Origin: Fuerstiella sp.
GTDB taxonomy: Bacteria > Planctomycetota > Planctomycetia > Planctomycetales > Planctomycetaceae
Reading direction: 5' to 3'
Length of the DNA: 64,000 nt
Assembly (NCBI GenBank): GCA_022447225.1
Contig: JAKVAZ010000003.1
Location: forward strand, 146,003 to 210,002
Shown: in pieces, positions 1-7,460 of the stretch
Numbering within the stretch: position 1 is the first letter of the stretch
Layout: each line of letters starts with the position of its first letter
Notes under the pieces: model-generated
What the model saw: only the letters and a program-made list of their open reading frames with translations
Told to the model about the DNA's origin: nothing
Database searches by the model: none
Position numbers and translations under genes: made by a program

Positions 1-547
1 CGGGACCCACGAACACCCCACACAGGCCCTGCTGGACATCCTCACAATTCGACAACGCCGGGAAATCCAGGGCCTGACAGTAGCTCTGGTTGGTGATATT
101 CGACACAGCCGAGTCGCGAGATCCAACATCCACGGGCTGCAAAAACTGGGGGCCAGGGTCATTGTCTGTGGTCCTGCGACGTTGATTCCCCGTACGATTA
201 CGCAGATGGGTGTGGAAGTTGCCTATGACCTGGATGAGATTCTTCCGAATGTCGATTGTGTCAACCTGCTGCGAGTGCAGTTTGAGCGACAGCGCGGAGC
301 TTTTTTCCCTTCCATTGAAGAATATGCTCATCTGTTCGGAATGACTGCTGAACGCATTCGACGGGCAAAAGACGGACTTCTGGTACTGGCGCCGGGGCCA
401 ATCAATCGTGGAGTGGAACTCACTCCGGAAGTGGCAGATGGACCGCATTCACTAATTCTTGATCAGGTAACCAACGGGCTTTTCGTGCGGATGGCGTGTT
501 TATCGATGCTGGCTGAGGAACGCCGGCGGATACGGAACAGTAATTGA
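1..547 (+). CDS. pyrB: Aspartate carbamoyltransferase catalytic subunit, C-terminal part (5' end outside window)
   Basis: Joins carbamoyl phosphate and aspartate in the second step of pyrimidine synthesis. The reading frame is open from base 2. It begins with the family motif HPTQALLD, then [12 protein letters not shown] (carbamoyl-phosphate and domain-closure region), and later [11 protein letters not shown], the segment holding the conserved PxxR of the aspartate loop. About 181 residues are present, roughly the C-terminal 60% of a usual ~310-residue chain. The stop is TGA at 545-547. The pyrC-like gene starts 36 bases later on the same strand, the usual pyrB-pyrC pairing. Family assignment is secure; the start lies outside the window. 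Confidence 0.97.
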   Translation, partial: GTHEHPTQALLDILTIRQRREIQGLTVALVGDIRHSRVARSNIHGLQKLGARVIVCGPATLIPRTITQMGVEVAYDLDEILPNVDCVNLLRVQFERQRGAFFPSIEEYAHLFGMTAERIRRAKDGLLVLAPGPINRGVELTPEVADGPHSLILDQVTNGLFVRMACLSMLAEERRRIRNSN

Positions 548-583
548 TCAGTGACTTAATCATTCGGCCGCGTTGCGGAACAG

Positions 584-1888
584 ATGTCTGGTAAAAATAT
601 GCAGCGACTCGTGATCACCAACGGAAGGATCATTGATCCCGCGAATAATATTGACCGTGTGGGCAGTTTACTGATTGAAGATGGCTGCGTTCTGGATTTA
701 CTTGACGGGCCGGATGTCTCGGAGATTGATGCAGAACAGATCGACGCAGACGGACTCCTGGTGACACCGGGATTTGTTGATCTGCACGTGGGCGTTGGTG
801 AACCGGGATTCGAAGAAGATGAGACGATTGCCTCAGCCGCACTTGCGGCGGTGGCGGGCGGAGTAACCAGCATTGCAACTCTTCCGTCCACAAATCCGGT
901 TGTGGACAATCGAGGCGCTGCGGAATTCGTTAAACAGCAGGCTCTGCAGGTCTCAGGCAGTCGTGTGTTTCCTATGGGAGCTGTCACCAGAGGAGCTAAA
1001 GGCGAAACGCTTGCGGAAATTGGGCAACTGGTGGAAGCCGATGCCATTGCTTTCAGCGATGGAAAACTGCCGGTTGCGAACGCGGAAATCATGCGCCGTG
1101 CTCTGGAATACTCAGGTATGTTCGACCGTCCGATCATGCACAATGCCATGATTCCTGAGCTGTCAGAAACGGGAATTATGCATGAAGGATTTGAATCGAC
1201 ACGACTCGGCCTGCGAGGAATTCCGGCTGCTGCTCAGGACATTATGACAGGGCGGGATATTGCTCTTGCCGAACTCACCGGGGGTCGTGTGCATATCATG
1301 ACCGTGACCACTATGGATGCCACAGAGCGAATCCGCACGGCTCGCCGAAGAGGCATTCAGGTATCGGCTGATGTGACACCTCAACACCTTCTGCTCGACG
1401 ACACTGTCATGAGCAGTTTTGACACACTCTACAAAGTTAACCCCCCGTTCCGTACACAGGACCACACCAGTGAACTCATTGAAGGCCTGAAAGACGGTAC
1501 GATCACCGCGATCAGCGGGGATCATCAGCCACTGGCGATCGAAAAGAAAGCGGTTGAACTGGACGTTGCCCCCTTTGGAATGTGTGCCCTGGAGACGCTC
1601 CTGTGCTGCAGCATTCGTGCTCTGATCGAACCGGGGCATTTATCCTGGTCGCAATTGCTGCGATGTCTTACTGTGGGGCCGGCGGAAATTCTCGGGGTCA
1701 ATGCAGGAAGACTCTCTCGCGGTTGTGCGGCTGACGTTACCCTGATTGATCCGGCGCGTCGAATCACGATTGATACAGCACAGTTCCGTTCCAGAAGCAG
1801 GAACACACCGTTTAACGGGCAAACATTTACCGGGGCTGTCGTGAGGACGCTGGTTGCCGGCAAGACAGTTTATGAGCGACAAACATAG
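584..1888 (+). CDS. pyrC: Dihydroorotase-like protein (PyrC type I) with degenerate metal site, possibly a non-catalytic PyrC' partner of PyrB
   Basis: A 434-residue amidohydrolase fold matching type I dihydroorotase in length and order. The first metal motif, normally D-x-H-x-H-x-R-E-P-G, reads DLHVGVGEPG at residues 66-75: His68 is kept, but the second histidine is Gly70 and the substrate arginine is Gly72. Other expected ligands look kept: Asp159 (FSDG), His186 (MHNA), His237 (VHIMT) and Asp313 (SGDHQP). Established knowledge: Pseudomonas species carry an inactive dihydroorotase homologue (PyrC' or PyrX) needed for assembly of their aspartate carbamoyltransferase. The position right behind pyrB fits that role, but this is inference. 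An in-frame ATG at 599 is an equally likely start. Confidence 0.88.
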   Translation: MSGKNMQRLVITNGRIIDPANNIDRVGSLLIEDGCVLDLLDGPDVSEIDAEQIDADGLLVTPGFVDLHVGVGEPGFEEDETIASAALAAVAGGVTSIATLPSTNPVVDNRGAAEFVKQQALQVSGSRVFPMGAVTRGAKGETLAEIGQLVEADAIAFSDGKLPVANAEIMRRALEYSGMFDRPIMHNAMIPELSETGIMHEGFESTRLGLRGIPAAAQDIMTGRDIALAELTGGRVHIMTVTTMDATERIRTARRRGIQVSADVTPQHLLLDDTVMSSFDTLYKVNPPFRTQDHTSELIEGLKDGTITAISGDHQPLAIEKKAVELDVAPFGMCALETLLCCSIRALIEPGHLSWSQLLRCLTVGPAEILGVNAGRLSRGCAADVTLIDPARRITIDTAQFRSRSRNTPFNGQTFTGAVVRTLVAGKTVYERQT

Positions 1889-1925
1889 CGTGAAACGCAT
1901 TCCTGTCGTGTCAGGGTCAACCAGG

Positions 1926-2209
1926 TTAATTACAACAGGAATGACATTTCGGCTGACGTAATACCGGATTCAGATGTGTTGACGTCAGGTTGAGATTTCC
2001 ATCCAGCAGACATTCTGCGGCGGCCTCATCTGCTTCACGAGTGAGTAAATCGCCTTCTGCCATTCGATTTCGCAGTTGTGCAATTCGATCATTCCGCAGG
2101 GGTGAGTCACGGATTCATCAGGCGGTGCAGATTTTGAATTGCCGTTGGCTGCGGCTGAGATTCGTAATGGAGCTGTCGTAAGCCCGAATTTGTTGCCGGT
2201 TCTCAACAC
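1926..2209 (-). pseudogene. Frame-broken small protein resembling anti-sigma-28 factor FlgM
   Basis: On the minus strand, the frame open from GTG at 2209 gives a small-residue-rich N-terminal part (ISAAANGNS, APPDESVTH). Near the CCCC run around 2099-2104 the sensible sequence moves to another frame, which reads LRNDRIAQLRNRMAEGD and then READEAAAECLLDG, stopping with TAA at 1926-1928. That second part resembles the FlgM core (R-x-D-R-V-x-x-I/L-R-x-x-I-x-x-G then A-x-x-L-L-D). One extra C would join both parts into a protein of about 94 residues. It may be a true pseudogene, a sequencing error at the C run, or chance. Bases 2210-2449 hold nothing I can support. Confidence 0.35.
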
Positions 2210-2449
2210 CTGGCCTGTACTGATGCAGAAAGTCTGGCATTTGAGTCGGTTGACGGAGAGTTGCGGGACACCTCTTCAATCAGCGCTCCCATAATTCAGA
2301 TATGGGTTCCGAACTGTTAAATACCGTCTGCGATAAAAATGTAAGACGGAAGAACTTTCAGAATTTAACAGTCTGTCGCCAACCACTGCTCTCCCGCTGG
2401 AAGTCGGGTGAAGAATATGCACCGCGTGAAACAGATGGCTTAATACGCA

Positions 2450-5239
2450 CTAAGGTCGATCATCGCTGGCTGTGATTGATTCGGACATGACCAGTGCGTT
2501 TTCGTCCTGCATCTGGTCATAGTGAATTCGGGCATTCACAACGCCGTTCGAGATCGCCTGGGTTGCCTTCAGATTGATTCGGAAAGTCTTCTGTTTCCCA
2601 GGTTGAATTCGTTTGACCGGCTGAAAATGGTATTGGAGTTGCCCATTGTTGAGCTTGGGGTCAGCACGCGGTCCGTCCCTGCCGACACTCACCCCCTGAA
2701 CGCCTTCAGGCAGATCAATGATCAGTTGGATGCCGGTTGCATCTGCCGTGCCCCGATTTTCTGCAACGATTTCGAATCCAAATTCAGACCCAACAGAGAC
2801 GGGCCCGTCCAGCCGACTCATTCGACTTCCAATGTTGTGCAGGTCTTCAACTGCTGTGATCGTTCGGGCCGCAGTCTCAAAACCCGCATTTTCAATGACT
2901 GTTACCAGACTCTCCTGATCACCTGAATCCGCGGCAGTTAGTTCAATTTTCAACGTTTCCTGATCACCCGCCTGAATCCGATCAACATTCCATACCACTT
3001 CCCGCTGCTGTGGACTGTAAACGCCGTTATGCGACGCACGTTCAAATTTCATGCCTTCGGGAATACGTTCAATGACACGGATTTCGGAAGCATCGAATTC
3101 CGTTCCGTTATTGAGGATATTTGAATAGACCGCCGAACGACCGACGTAGCGCCGTTGGGGGCCCTGGCGAATGACATGGATCTGCTGCCCCACAACCCGG
3201 ACTGTGACCTCTGCGGTGTCTCCCGGGATACCATCTGCAAGCAGTTCAGCGCGAGTCGTAAACTTACCGGGTTCTGCGGCGATCACGTTGAGTATGATTT
3301 CACGTTCCGTACCAGGTTCGAGAGTATCGATGGAGTATTCCAGATCGTTACCGACAGGATGTCGCAGTCCCGATGGCAGATCGCTTCTCAACACGACATC
3401 CACGGCAGTTCCATCACCCTCGTTCCGCACCATGTACCGGAGTTGGGTTTCTCCACCGACCCGAACCGGACGCGGCGTCTTGAACTCCAGTTTGAGATTT
3501 GGAGCGCGTACAAGAGTGCTTGTGGTAAGCTGAGCATTGAAGCGAACAGTTGCAATACTGCGGAGCACACCCTGATCTGTTGGTGTCAGGCGTACAATGA
3601 GTTCACGTGAATCGCCGGCCTGCAACTGTTCGAATTTCCAGATGAGACTTCGCGTCTCCTTATTGTATTCGGCCGGGGGGTCGGTTGTATCGACGCGTGC
3701 AGCCACAGGCACAGCATCTTCAACGACCACATTTTCAGCAACTGACTTGCCTTCATTGGTTACAACAACCCTGTAATCCATTGGCTGACCAAGTGTTGCA
3801 GAGTCGGGCATCTTTTTGTGAACCGTTAAATGTGGCCGCAGCACGCCGGTTGAAGACGACGTTCGCCGCTGTGATTTCAGGGGAAGTTGAGGAGTCGTGG
3901 TTTGGGGCGGCACCTCGTCGGGCAAACGAATCCTCCGTGAATCAGAATTGCGATCGTCATTCTGTCTTCGAGGCAGAGGAGGGAATTCAGGCGATTCGTT
4001 GGTCAGAGGATCAACAGAGTCAAGTTGGAACGGGGGGGATCCGTCTCCTGCGTCAGGTAACACGGAATCAGCGGGAAAGGATTCATGATCGGACTCTCGG
4101 GCCGGAGGAAGTTCCAGGTCGCTATGAAAGTCGTTTGAGCGTTCCTCCGTCGTGTCAGGAACAGATCGTTGAACGTCCGGCGCTGTCGTTTGATCAAAGG
4201 ATGAATTACGGGACGGTAACCGTTTTGAAGACTCCTCCGCAAAAGGCTGAATTGAGTCGTTGTTGTCCGTATCTTCTCCGAACATCAGATCCTCAGCAGA
4301 GCCGTTTGGTGCAGGATAGCCGTTGTCATCATCATGAGTTCGAGGAACCTCGACGGGCAAGGGCGGCAGATCACCTTCGTTGGACTCCGGCGCCGGAGTT
4401 TGTGGTGCGTCGATGTTCAGACCACTGGTCGGGGGGGCCTGGTTGAGCGGTTCGACCGCATCTGTTTCGAACGGTTCGGAAAATGTGGACGCGTCGGATG
4501 TTTTGTTTGCCTCGCCTGACAGCACTCGACTTCGCGCAGGACCGTCCTGGGGCGACAGAAACAGCAGGGGATTTTTCCGAGCATCCGACAGAGTTTCTGA
4601 CGGAGGAGAACCTGTATCTGAGTCGGTAGTTTCTGCGAACGGTTCGGAGATCGGGGGCGGCACGTCGAGGCCGTCGACTTCAAAAGAGGAAACGGTGACT
4701 TCATTCGAGTCCGTCTGTTTACTTGAATCTGCCGCGTCTTCAATGTCGGGCTCGAATGTAAAATCGAATATATCGGACTGCGTGCTCTGGACCGAATCAG
4801 ACTCCTCCGCAAAAGAAGCCGTTTGAGTTGGTCGGGTGTCTGATGGAATAGTCCGGGGATCAGACTTTGCAGTCACAGAATCGACCGCTAAGGGATCTCG
4901 GTTTTCCGTCAGATGGTCTCCGGAAAAACTGTTGTTGACGGAGACGAGTTGGTCGTGATCGTGTTCGTCATGAATTACTTGGTTGGATTCACCAAAAACG
5001 AGAGGATCAGAGTCTGGTTGCTGGTTTCCCCTCAGGTCGGCAGACAACTGACCCTCCAGTGCTGACTGGCTGGGATCTGCAGTAAGCAGAGTCTCACGAC
5101 CTTCAGTTTGCGAAGTGTCGTTCAACGGATTTGATGCCGTGTCGCCGATCGAAAGACCCTCATGGACTTCCTTAACGACAAGACTTCCAATCGCAATGAC
5201 ACCAACAATAGAAATCAGTTTCCAAAGTGAATTCGGCAT
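2450..5239 (-). CDS. Membrane-anchored protein with long acidic disordered region and four DUF11-like repeats
   Basis: A 929-residue protein from ATG at 5239; a GTG at 5317 would add 26 residues before the membrane segment and looks less likely. Residues ~6-22 form one hydrophobic helix (ISIVGVIAIGSLVV), so it is probably anchored in the cytoplasmic membrane. About 450 residues of Asp/Ser/Glu/Pro-rich, low-complexity, presumably disordered sequence follow. The C-terminal half holds four Ig-like units of the DUF11/conserved-repeat type, each with the pattern VxVxNxGxxxAxxVxxxDxxPxG and a later WxxxxLxxG element. Such proteins are common in planctomycete envelopes; a structural or adhesive role is inference. 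No partner genes adjoin it. Confidence 0.8.
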   Translation of the reverse strand: MPNSLWKLISIVGVIAIGSLVVKEVHEGLSIGDTASNPLNDTSQTEGRETLLTADPSQSALEGQLSADLRGNQQPDSDPLVFGESNQVIHDEHDHDQLVSVNNSFSGDHLTENRDPLAVDSVTAKSDPRTIPSDTRPTQTASFAEESDSVQSTQSDIFDFTFEPDIEDAADSSKQTDSNEVTVSSFEVDGLDVPPPISEPFAETTDSDTGSPPSETLSDARKNPLLFLSPQDGPARSRVLSGEANKTSDASTFSEPFETDAVEPLNQAPPTSGLNIDAPQTPAPESNEGDLPPLPVEVPRTHDDDNGYPAPNGSAEDLMFGEDTDNNDSIQPFAEESSKRLPSRNSSFDQTTAPDVQRSVPDTTEERSNDFHSDLELPPARESDHESFPADSVLPDAGDGSPPFQLDSVDPLTNESPEFPPLPRRQNDDRNSDSRRIRLPDEVPPQTTTPQLPLKSQRRTSSSTGVLRPHLTVHKKMPDSATLGQPMDYRVVVTNEGKSVAENVVVEDAVPVAARVDTTDPPAEYNKETRSLIWKFEQLQAGDSRELIVRLTPTDQGVLRSIATVRFNAQLTTSTLVRAPNLKLEFKTPRPVRVGGETQLRYMVRNEGDGTAVDVVLRSDLPSGLRHPVGNDLEYSIDTLEPGTEREIILNVIAAEPGKFTTRAELLADGIPGDTAEVTVRVVGQQIHVIRQGPQRRYVGRSAVYSNILNNGTEFDASEIRVIERIPEGMKFERASHNGVYSPQQREVVWNVDRIQAGDQETLKIELTAADSGDQESLVTVIENAGFETAARTITAVEDLHNIGSRMSRLDGPVSVGSEFGFEIVAENRGTADATGIQLIIDLPEGVQGVSVGRDGPRADPKLNNGQLQYHFQPVKRIQPGKQKTFRINLKATQAISNGVVNARIHYDQMQDENALVMSESITASDDRP

Positions 5240-5345
5240 GGGAATCCGTTCCCTGTAGTGTCGGAGTCTTTCCTGACCCCGATTAGACCAGTCCGTCGCA
5301 GACCTGAATCCGTACACTTAGCAAAACGTCAGAAACGCGCGAAGA

Positions 5346-5372
5346 CAGGATCGGCGTTTTTTGCCGATCCTG
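5346..5372. repeat. Perfect 10-bp inverted repeat with a T-rich loop
   Basis: CAGGATCGGC at 5346-5355 pairs perfectly with GCCGATCCTG at 5363-5372, with a seven-base loop GTTTTTT. It lies just upstream of the DUF11-repeat gene (start 5239) and could be a 5' untranslated hairpin or a bidirectional stop signal. There is no T-run after the stem on either strand, so a standard intrinsic terminator is doubtful. Confidence 0.5.
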
Positions 5373-5482
5373 GCGTTGGTTGAATCTTCTGTGTTTCTCA
5401 GCGCATTTGGGTCGCGTTCACTGTAACTCAGGTAAAAAGCGGAAACTACGGAGCGGTGGTATATGTCACACAGAACCGAACC

Positions 5483-5620
5483 ATGGTGAGTGGTCAGTCG
5501 AAACGAGCGCGATACGTGGTCGGGGTCGATCTGGGCACTGGGGCGTCTGGAGCACGGATTCGCCTGGGATCAGCAGCAGCGGTCAGTATTCCGTCCACTG
5601 CCAAGCCGTGGACGGAATGA
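5483..5620 (+). pseudogene. Stub resembling the N-terminus of an Hsp70-family protein
   Basis: ATG at 5483 opens a 45-residue frame containing RARYVVGVDLGTGASGA. This resembles the start of Hsp70/actin-type ATPases (YxVGIDLGTTNS), but the next conserved residues (TNS) are missing and the frame ends at TGA 5618-5620. The last coding bases form one arm of a perfect hairpin (5588-5618). Best read as a leftover start of a deleted Hsp70-like gene, or a chance similarity in a 45-codon frame. Confidence 0.3.
5588..5618. repeat. Perfect 11-bp inverted repeat at the end of the Hsp70-like stub
   Basis: ATTCCGTCCAC at 5588-5598 pairs with GTGGACGGAAT at 5608-5618 around a nine-base loop. It overlaps the stop region of the stub at 5483-5620 and looks like a termination hairpin without a following T-run. 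Confidence 0.5.
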
Positions 5621-5865
5621 CTTCTGAAGCTTGAAGTTGACCACAGGGCAGGGACCCCGTTTACAATCATGCAGCGCCCACGACCCACCGATGACCGATT
5701 CACAGACGTCGATCGGAATTGGCGTGATGAAGCGATTCGCTGTCTGCGGGAAATCGATGCTGACCGAGGCTGATTTGACTCATGCGAAACGGAGGACAGA
5801 CGGACACAGAGACACAGGATGGTTGTCTTGGGCGAGTCACTTCCCGTCGGTCCTGGGATCCGGTA
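5621..5865. other. Spacer with no supported gene
   Basis: Between two hairpins. A 34-codon plus-strand frame (ATG 5669 to TGA 5773) encodes an Asp/Arg-rich peptide ending REIDADRG. It has no ribosome binding site and I cannot assign it. The rest of the 5240-5968 spacer holds only the hairpins and the Hsp70-like stub listed separately. Confidence 0.3.
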
Positions 5866-5903
5866 GCAGGCCGTGGCGATCAAATTGGATCGCCACGGCC
5901 TGC
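5866..5903. terminator. Perfect 16-bp hairpin downstream of the sigma factor gene
   Basis: GCAGGCCGTGGCGATC at 5866-5881 and its exact complement at 5888-5903 enclose the six-base loop AAATTG. The stem is long, GC-rich and mismatch-free, and lies 66 bases past the stop of the minus-strand sigma factor gene. There is no T-run, so it may end or stabilise a transcript by structure alone. Confidence 0.55.
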
Positions 5904-5968
5904 ATAAGTTATGCTGAACTTAGGTCGAAAAATGCAAACCGTCTGCTGAAGTCAGCTGTCCATTGTCT

Positions 5969-6523
5969 TCAGGCGGGCTGCATTGCTGCCAACATTTCAC
6001 GCAGACGGTGTCGCGCTGTGTGCAGCCGTCTCTTGATCGTTCCGACTGGACTGTCAAACACTTCTGCCATGTCCTTCAGTGACTGACCTTCAAAGTAGAA
6101 CGCCATCAATGTCTGACGGTCCATCTGACCGAGTTGATCGATTCCCGATCGCAGTTGCTGAGCATCCTCTCGCTGCAGGAGATTGGCTGTGGGACCGGTG
6201 TCTGCTTCCTGCAACTGTTCAAACGTCACTGGTTCACAGGTCCGTTCCGTCGGACGTCTGACGGCGCGATTGATTGCCAGTCTGACAGCGATCCGGCATA
6301 GCCAGCCTGCGAATGCAGACGGATCCTTCAGCTGAGTCATCTTTCGGTAGGCGCGCAAAAAGACTTCCTGAGTGACCTCGTCTGCTTCTGCCGTATTTCG
6401 CAGTCGCTGTATGACAATTGCGTAGACCCGGGAATAAAATGTTTTGGTAAGTTTGTCGAAGGCGTCCCGGTTTCCTGCCTGGGCACGCAGCACTGTTTGT
6501 ATGTTGAATTCCGCAGACATCAT
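5969..6523 (-). CDS. ECF-family RNA polymerase sigma factor
   Basis: A 184-residue sigma-70 family protein of extracytoplasmic-function size. Region 2 (residues ~10-85) contains the helix with ADEVTQEVFLRAYRKM and AFAGWLCRIAVRLAINR. Region 4 (~120-180) contains FEGQSLKDMAEVFDSPVGT followed by KRRLHTARHRLRE, the helix-turn-helix that reads the -35 element. It should direct RNA polymerase to a small regulon. GGAG six bases before ATG 6523 supports the start; a second ATG follows directly. No anti-sigma gene adjoins it, so its control is not visible here. Confidence 0.93.
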   Translation of the reverse strand: MMSAEFNIQTVLRAQAGNRDAFDKLTKTFYSRVYAIVIQRLRNTAEADEVTQEVFLRAYRKMTQLKDPSAFAGWLCRIAVRLAINRAVRRPTERTCEPVTFEQLQEADTGPTANLLQREDAQQLRSGIDQLGQMDRQTLMAFYFEGQSLKDMAEVFDSPVGTIKRRLHTARHRLREMLAAMQPA

Positions 6524-6846
6524 GCCGGACTCCGTATGGGGAGCACTGTGTTGGATTTTGAACCGTAATTCTGACTACTGAGGTGATGTTTTGCAGACAG
6601 TACGAGACCCGTGAAAGTTGAAGTCATGGCGACTTCAGGTGCCGTTGGTCTCAGTAAGACAAACAATCGCCGTCTGGTTGAGAAGATTTCAGACGACTTC
6701 CGGAGCGCCTCAGGATTCGTCCGGGCAGGACCCGCTGCTTAGCTGTCGGTGACAGAACTGAGCACGTTTCTTAGGGAGTGTGGGGACACCACATATCCCG
6801 ATAAGTGAGTCGGCAGAATCAATCCGGGCGGAGGACGCTCCGGGTT
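6524..6846. other. Spacer upstream of the sigma factor gene, nothing supported
   Basis: Probably contains the sigma factor promoter, but I see no clear -10/-35 pair. A minus-strand frame (6710-6949) overlaps the small gene upstream and could be a frame-shifted continuation of it: after the stop near 6847 that other frame stays open to 6710. I do not call it. Confidence 0.3.
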
Positions 6847-7017
6847 TCACATCGACCCGCTGCGCAGGCGTTCCCTCCGCCGGTGTGGCGGTTGCCGGTC
6901 TGCAAACTGGACGGGGGCGGCAGGAGGACTGGCCGGCTCGGTCGCACACAGATACGCATCGCTCATGAGAATGTTCTCGACTGAGCTTTTGGCGCTGATT
7001 GTGTATGAGAGCAGCAT
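6847..7017 (-). CDS. Small hypothetical protein (56 residues) with consensus ribosome binding site
   Basis: From ATG at 7017 to TGA at 6847-6849, a 56-residue peptide beginning MLLSYTISAKSSVENILMSD, with a Pro/Ala-rich centre and an Arg-rich end (HRRRERLR). I do not recognise it. The main support is the perfect Shine-Dalgarno AAGGAGG seven bases before the ATG, stronger than for most genes in this window. It lies on the same strand as the ECF sigma factor, 323 bases upstream of it. It could be a leader peptide or the start of a protein whose frame is broken near 6900. Confidence 0.45.
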   Translation of the reverse strand: MLLSYTISAKSSVENILMSDAYLCATEPASPPAAPVQFADRQPPHRRRERLRSGSM

Positions 7018-7024
7018 TGTCATG

Positions 7025-7031
7025 CCTCCTT
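7025..7031 (-). promoter_or_regulatory. Consensus ribosome binding site AAGGAGG
   Basis: On the minus strand AAGGAGG lies seven bases before ATG 7017, ideal spacing. It favours 7017 over the ATG at 7023, which would be only one base from the motif. It is the best evidence that the small ORF is translated. Confidence 0.6.
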
Positions 7032-7364
7032 AAATGTCCTGAATAGCCTTAGCAATTCTGGCTCATTGAGAGGTGGTGCGATTTCTTACACCACGTTCGT
7101 CAAATCAGATGGATATGGCCGGTGAAGGCGCGTGGCCTAACCGACTGTCTGTATCGGTCCTGGTTTTCCGGGATAAAATGATCTGTTCTTACCGGAAGAA
7201 AACTTCGGCTTCCGTTGAGACATCGGTATTTGATAGATGGTTCGCGGAATGTGCCAGAATTCTTTGTTTTTTTTGAGGAATCCGAGAGAACGACCAAAGC
7301 CAGTGTAAAAACTCGTACTGATACGAGACTCAAGTCATCCGAATGAGGCCGTGCCGTTCGTCCC
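7032..7364. other. Spacer, nothing supported
   Basis: No convincing gene on either strand. A plus-strand frame at 7073-7276 and a minus-strand frame at 7100-7333 lack a start signal and any protein-like pattern. An eight-base T-run near 7268-7275 has no stem before it. Confidence 0.4.
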
Positions 7365-7392
7365 GTTGACGCACACGGCTGAGTGCGTCAAC
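7365..7392. terminator. Perfect 10-bp hairpin downstream of the secreted-protein gene
   Basis: GTTGACGCAC at 7365-7374 pairs with GTGCGTCAAC at 7383-7392 around an eight-base loop. It lies 68 bases after the stop of the minus-strand gene at 7461-8528, a likely place for termination, but no T-run follows. Confidence 0.45.
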
Positions 7393-7460
7393 ACAGAACC
7401 TCGTTGGAAATTATCCAAACGTGCGGCCGGGCTGCGGGTCAAAACCGACTTGGTGTCCGA

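Noticed and set aside
3685..4446. Long plus-strand open frame (about 250 codons) inside the DUF11-repeat gene
   Set aside because: It lies antisense to a low-complexity coding region; the peptide has no domain pattern and no ribosome binding site. Low-complexity DNA often leaves the opposite frame open.
7268..7275. Run of T suggesting an intrinsic terminator
   Set aside because: No stem precedes it on the plus strand, and no gene ends there.
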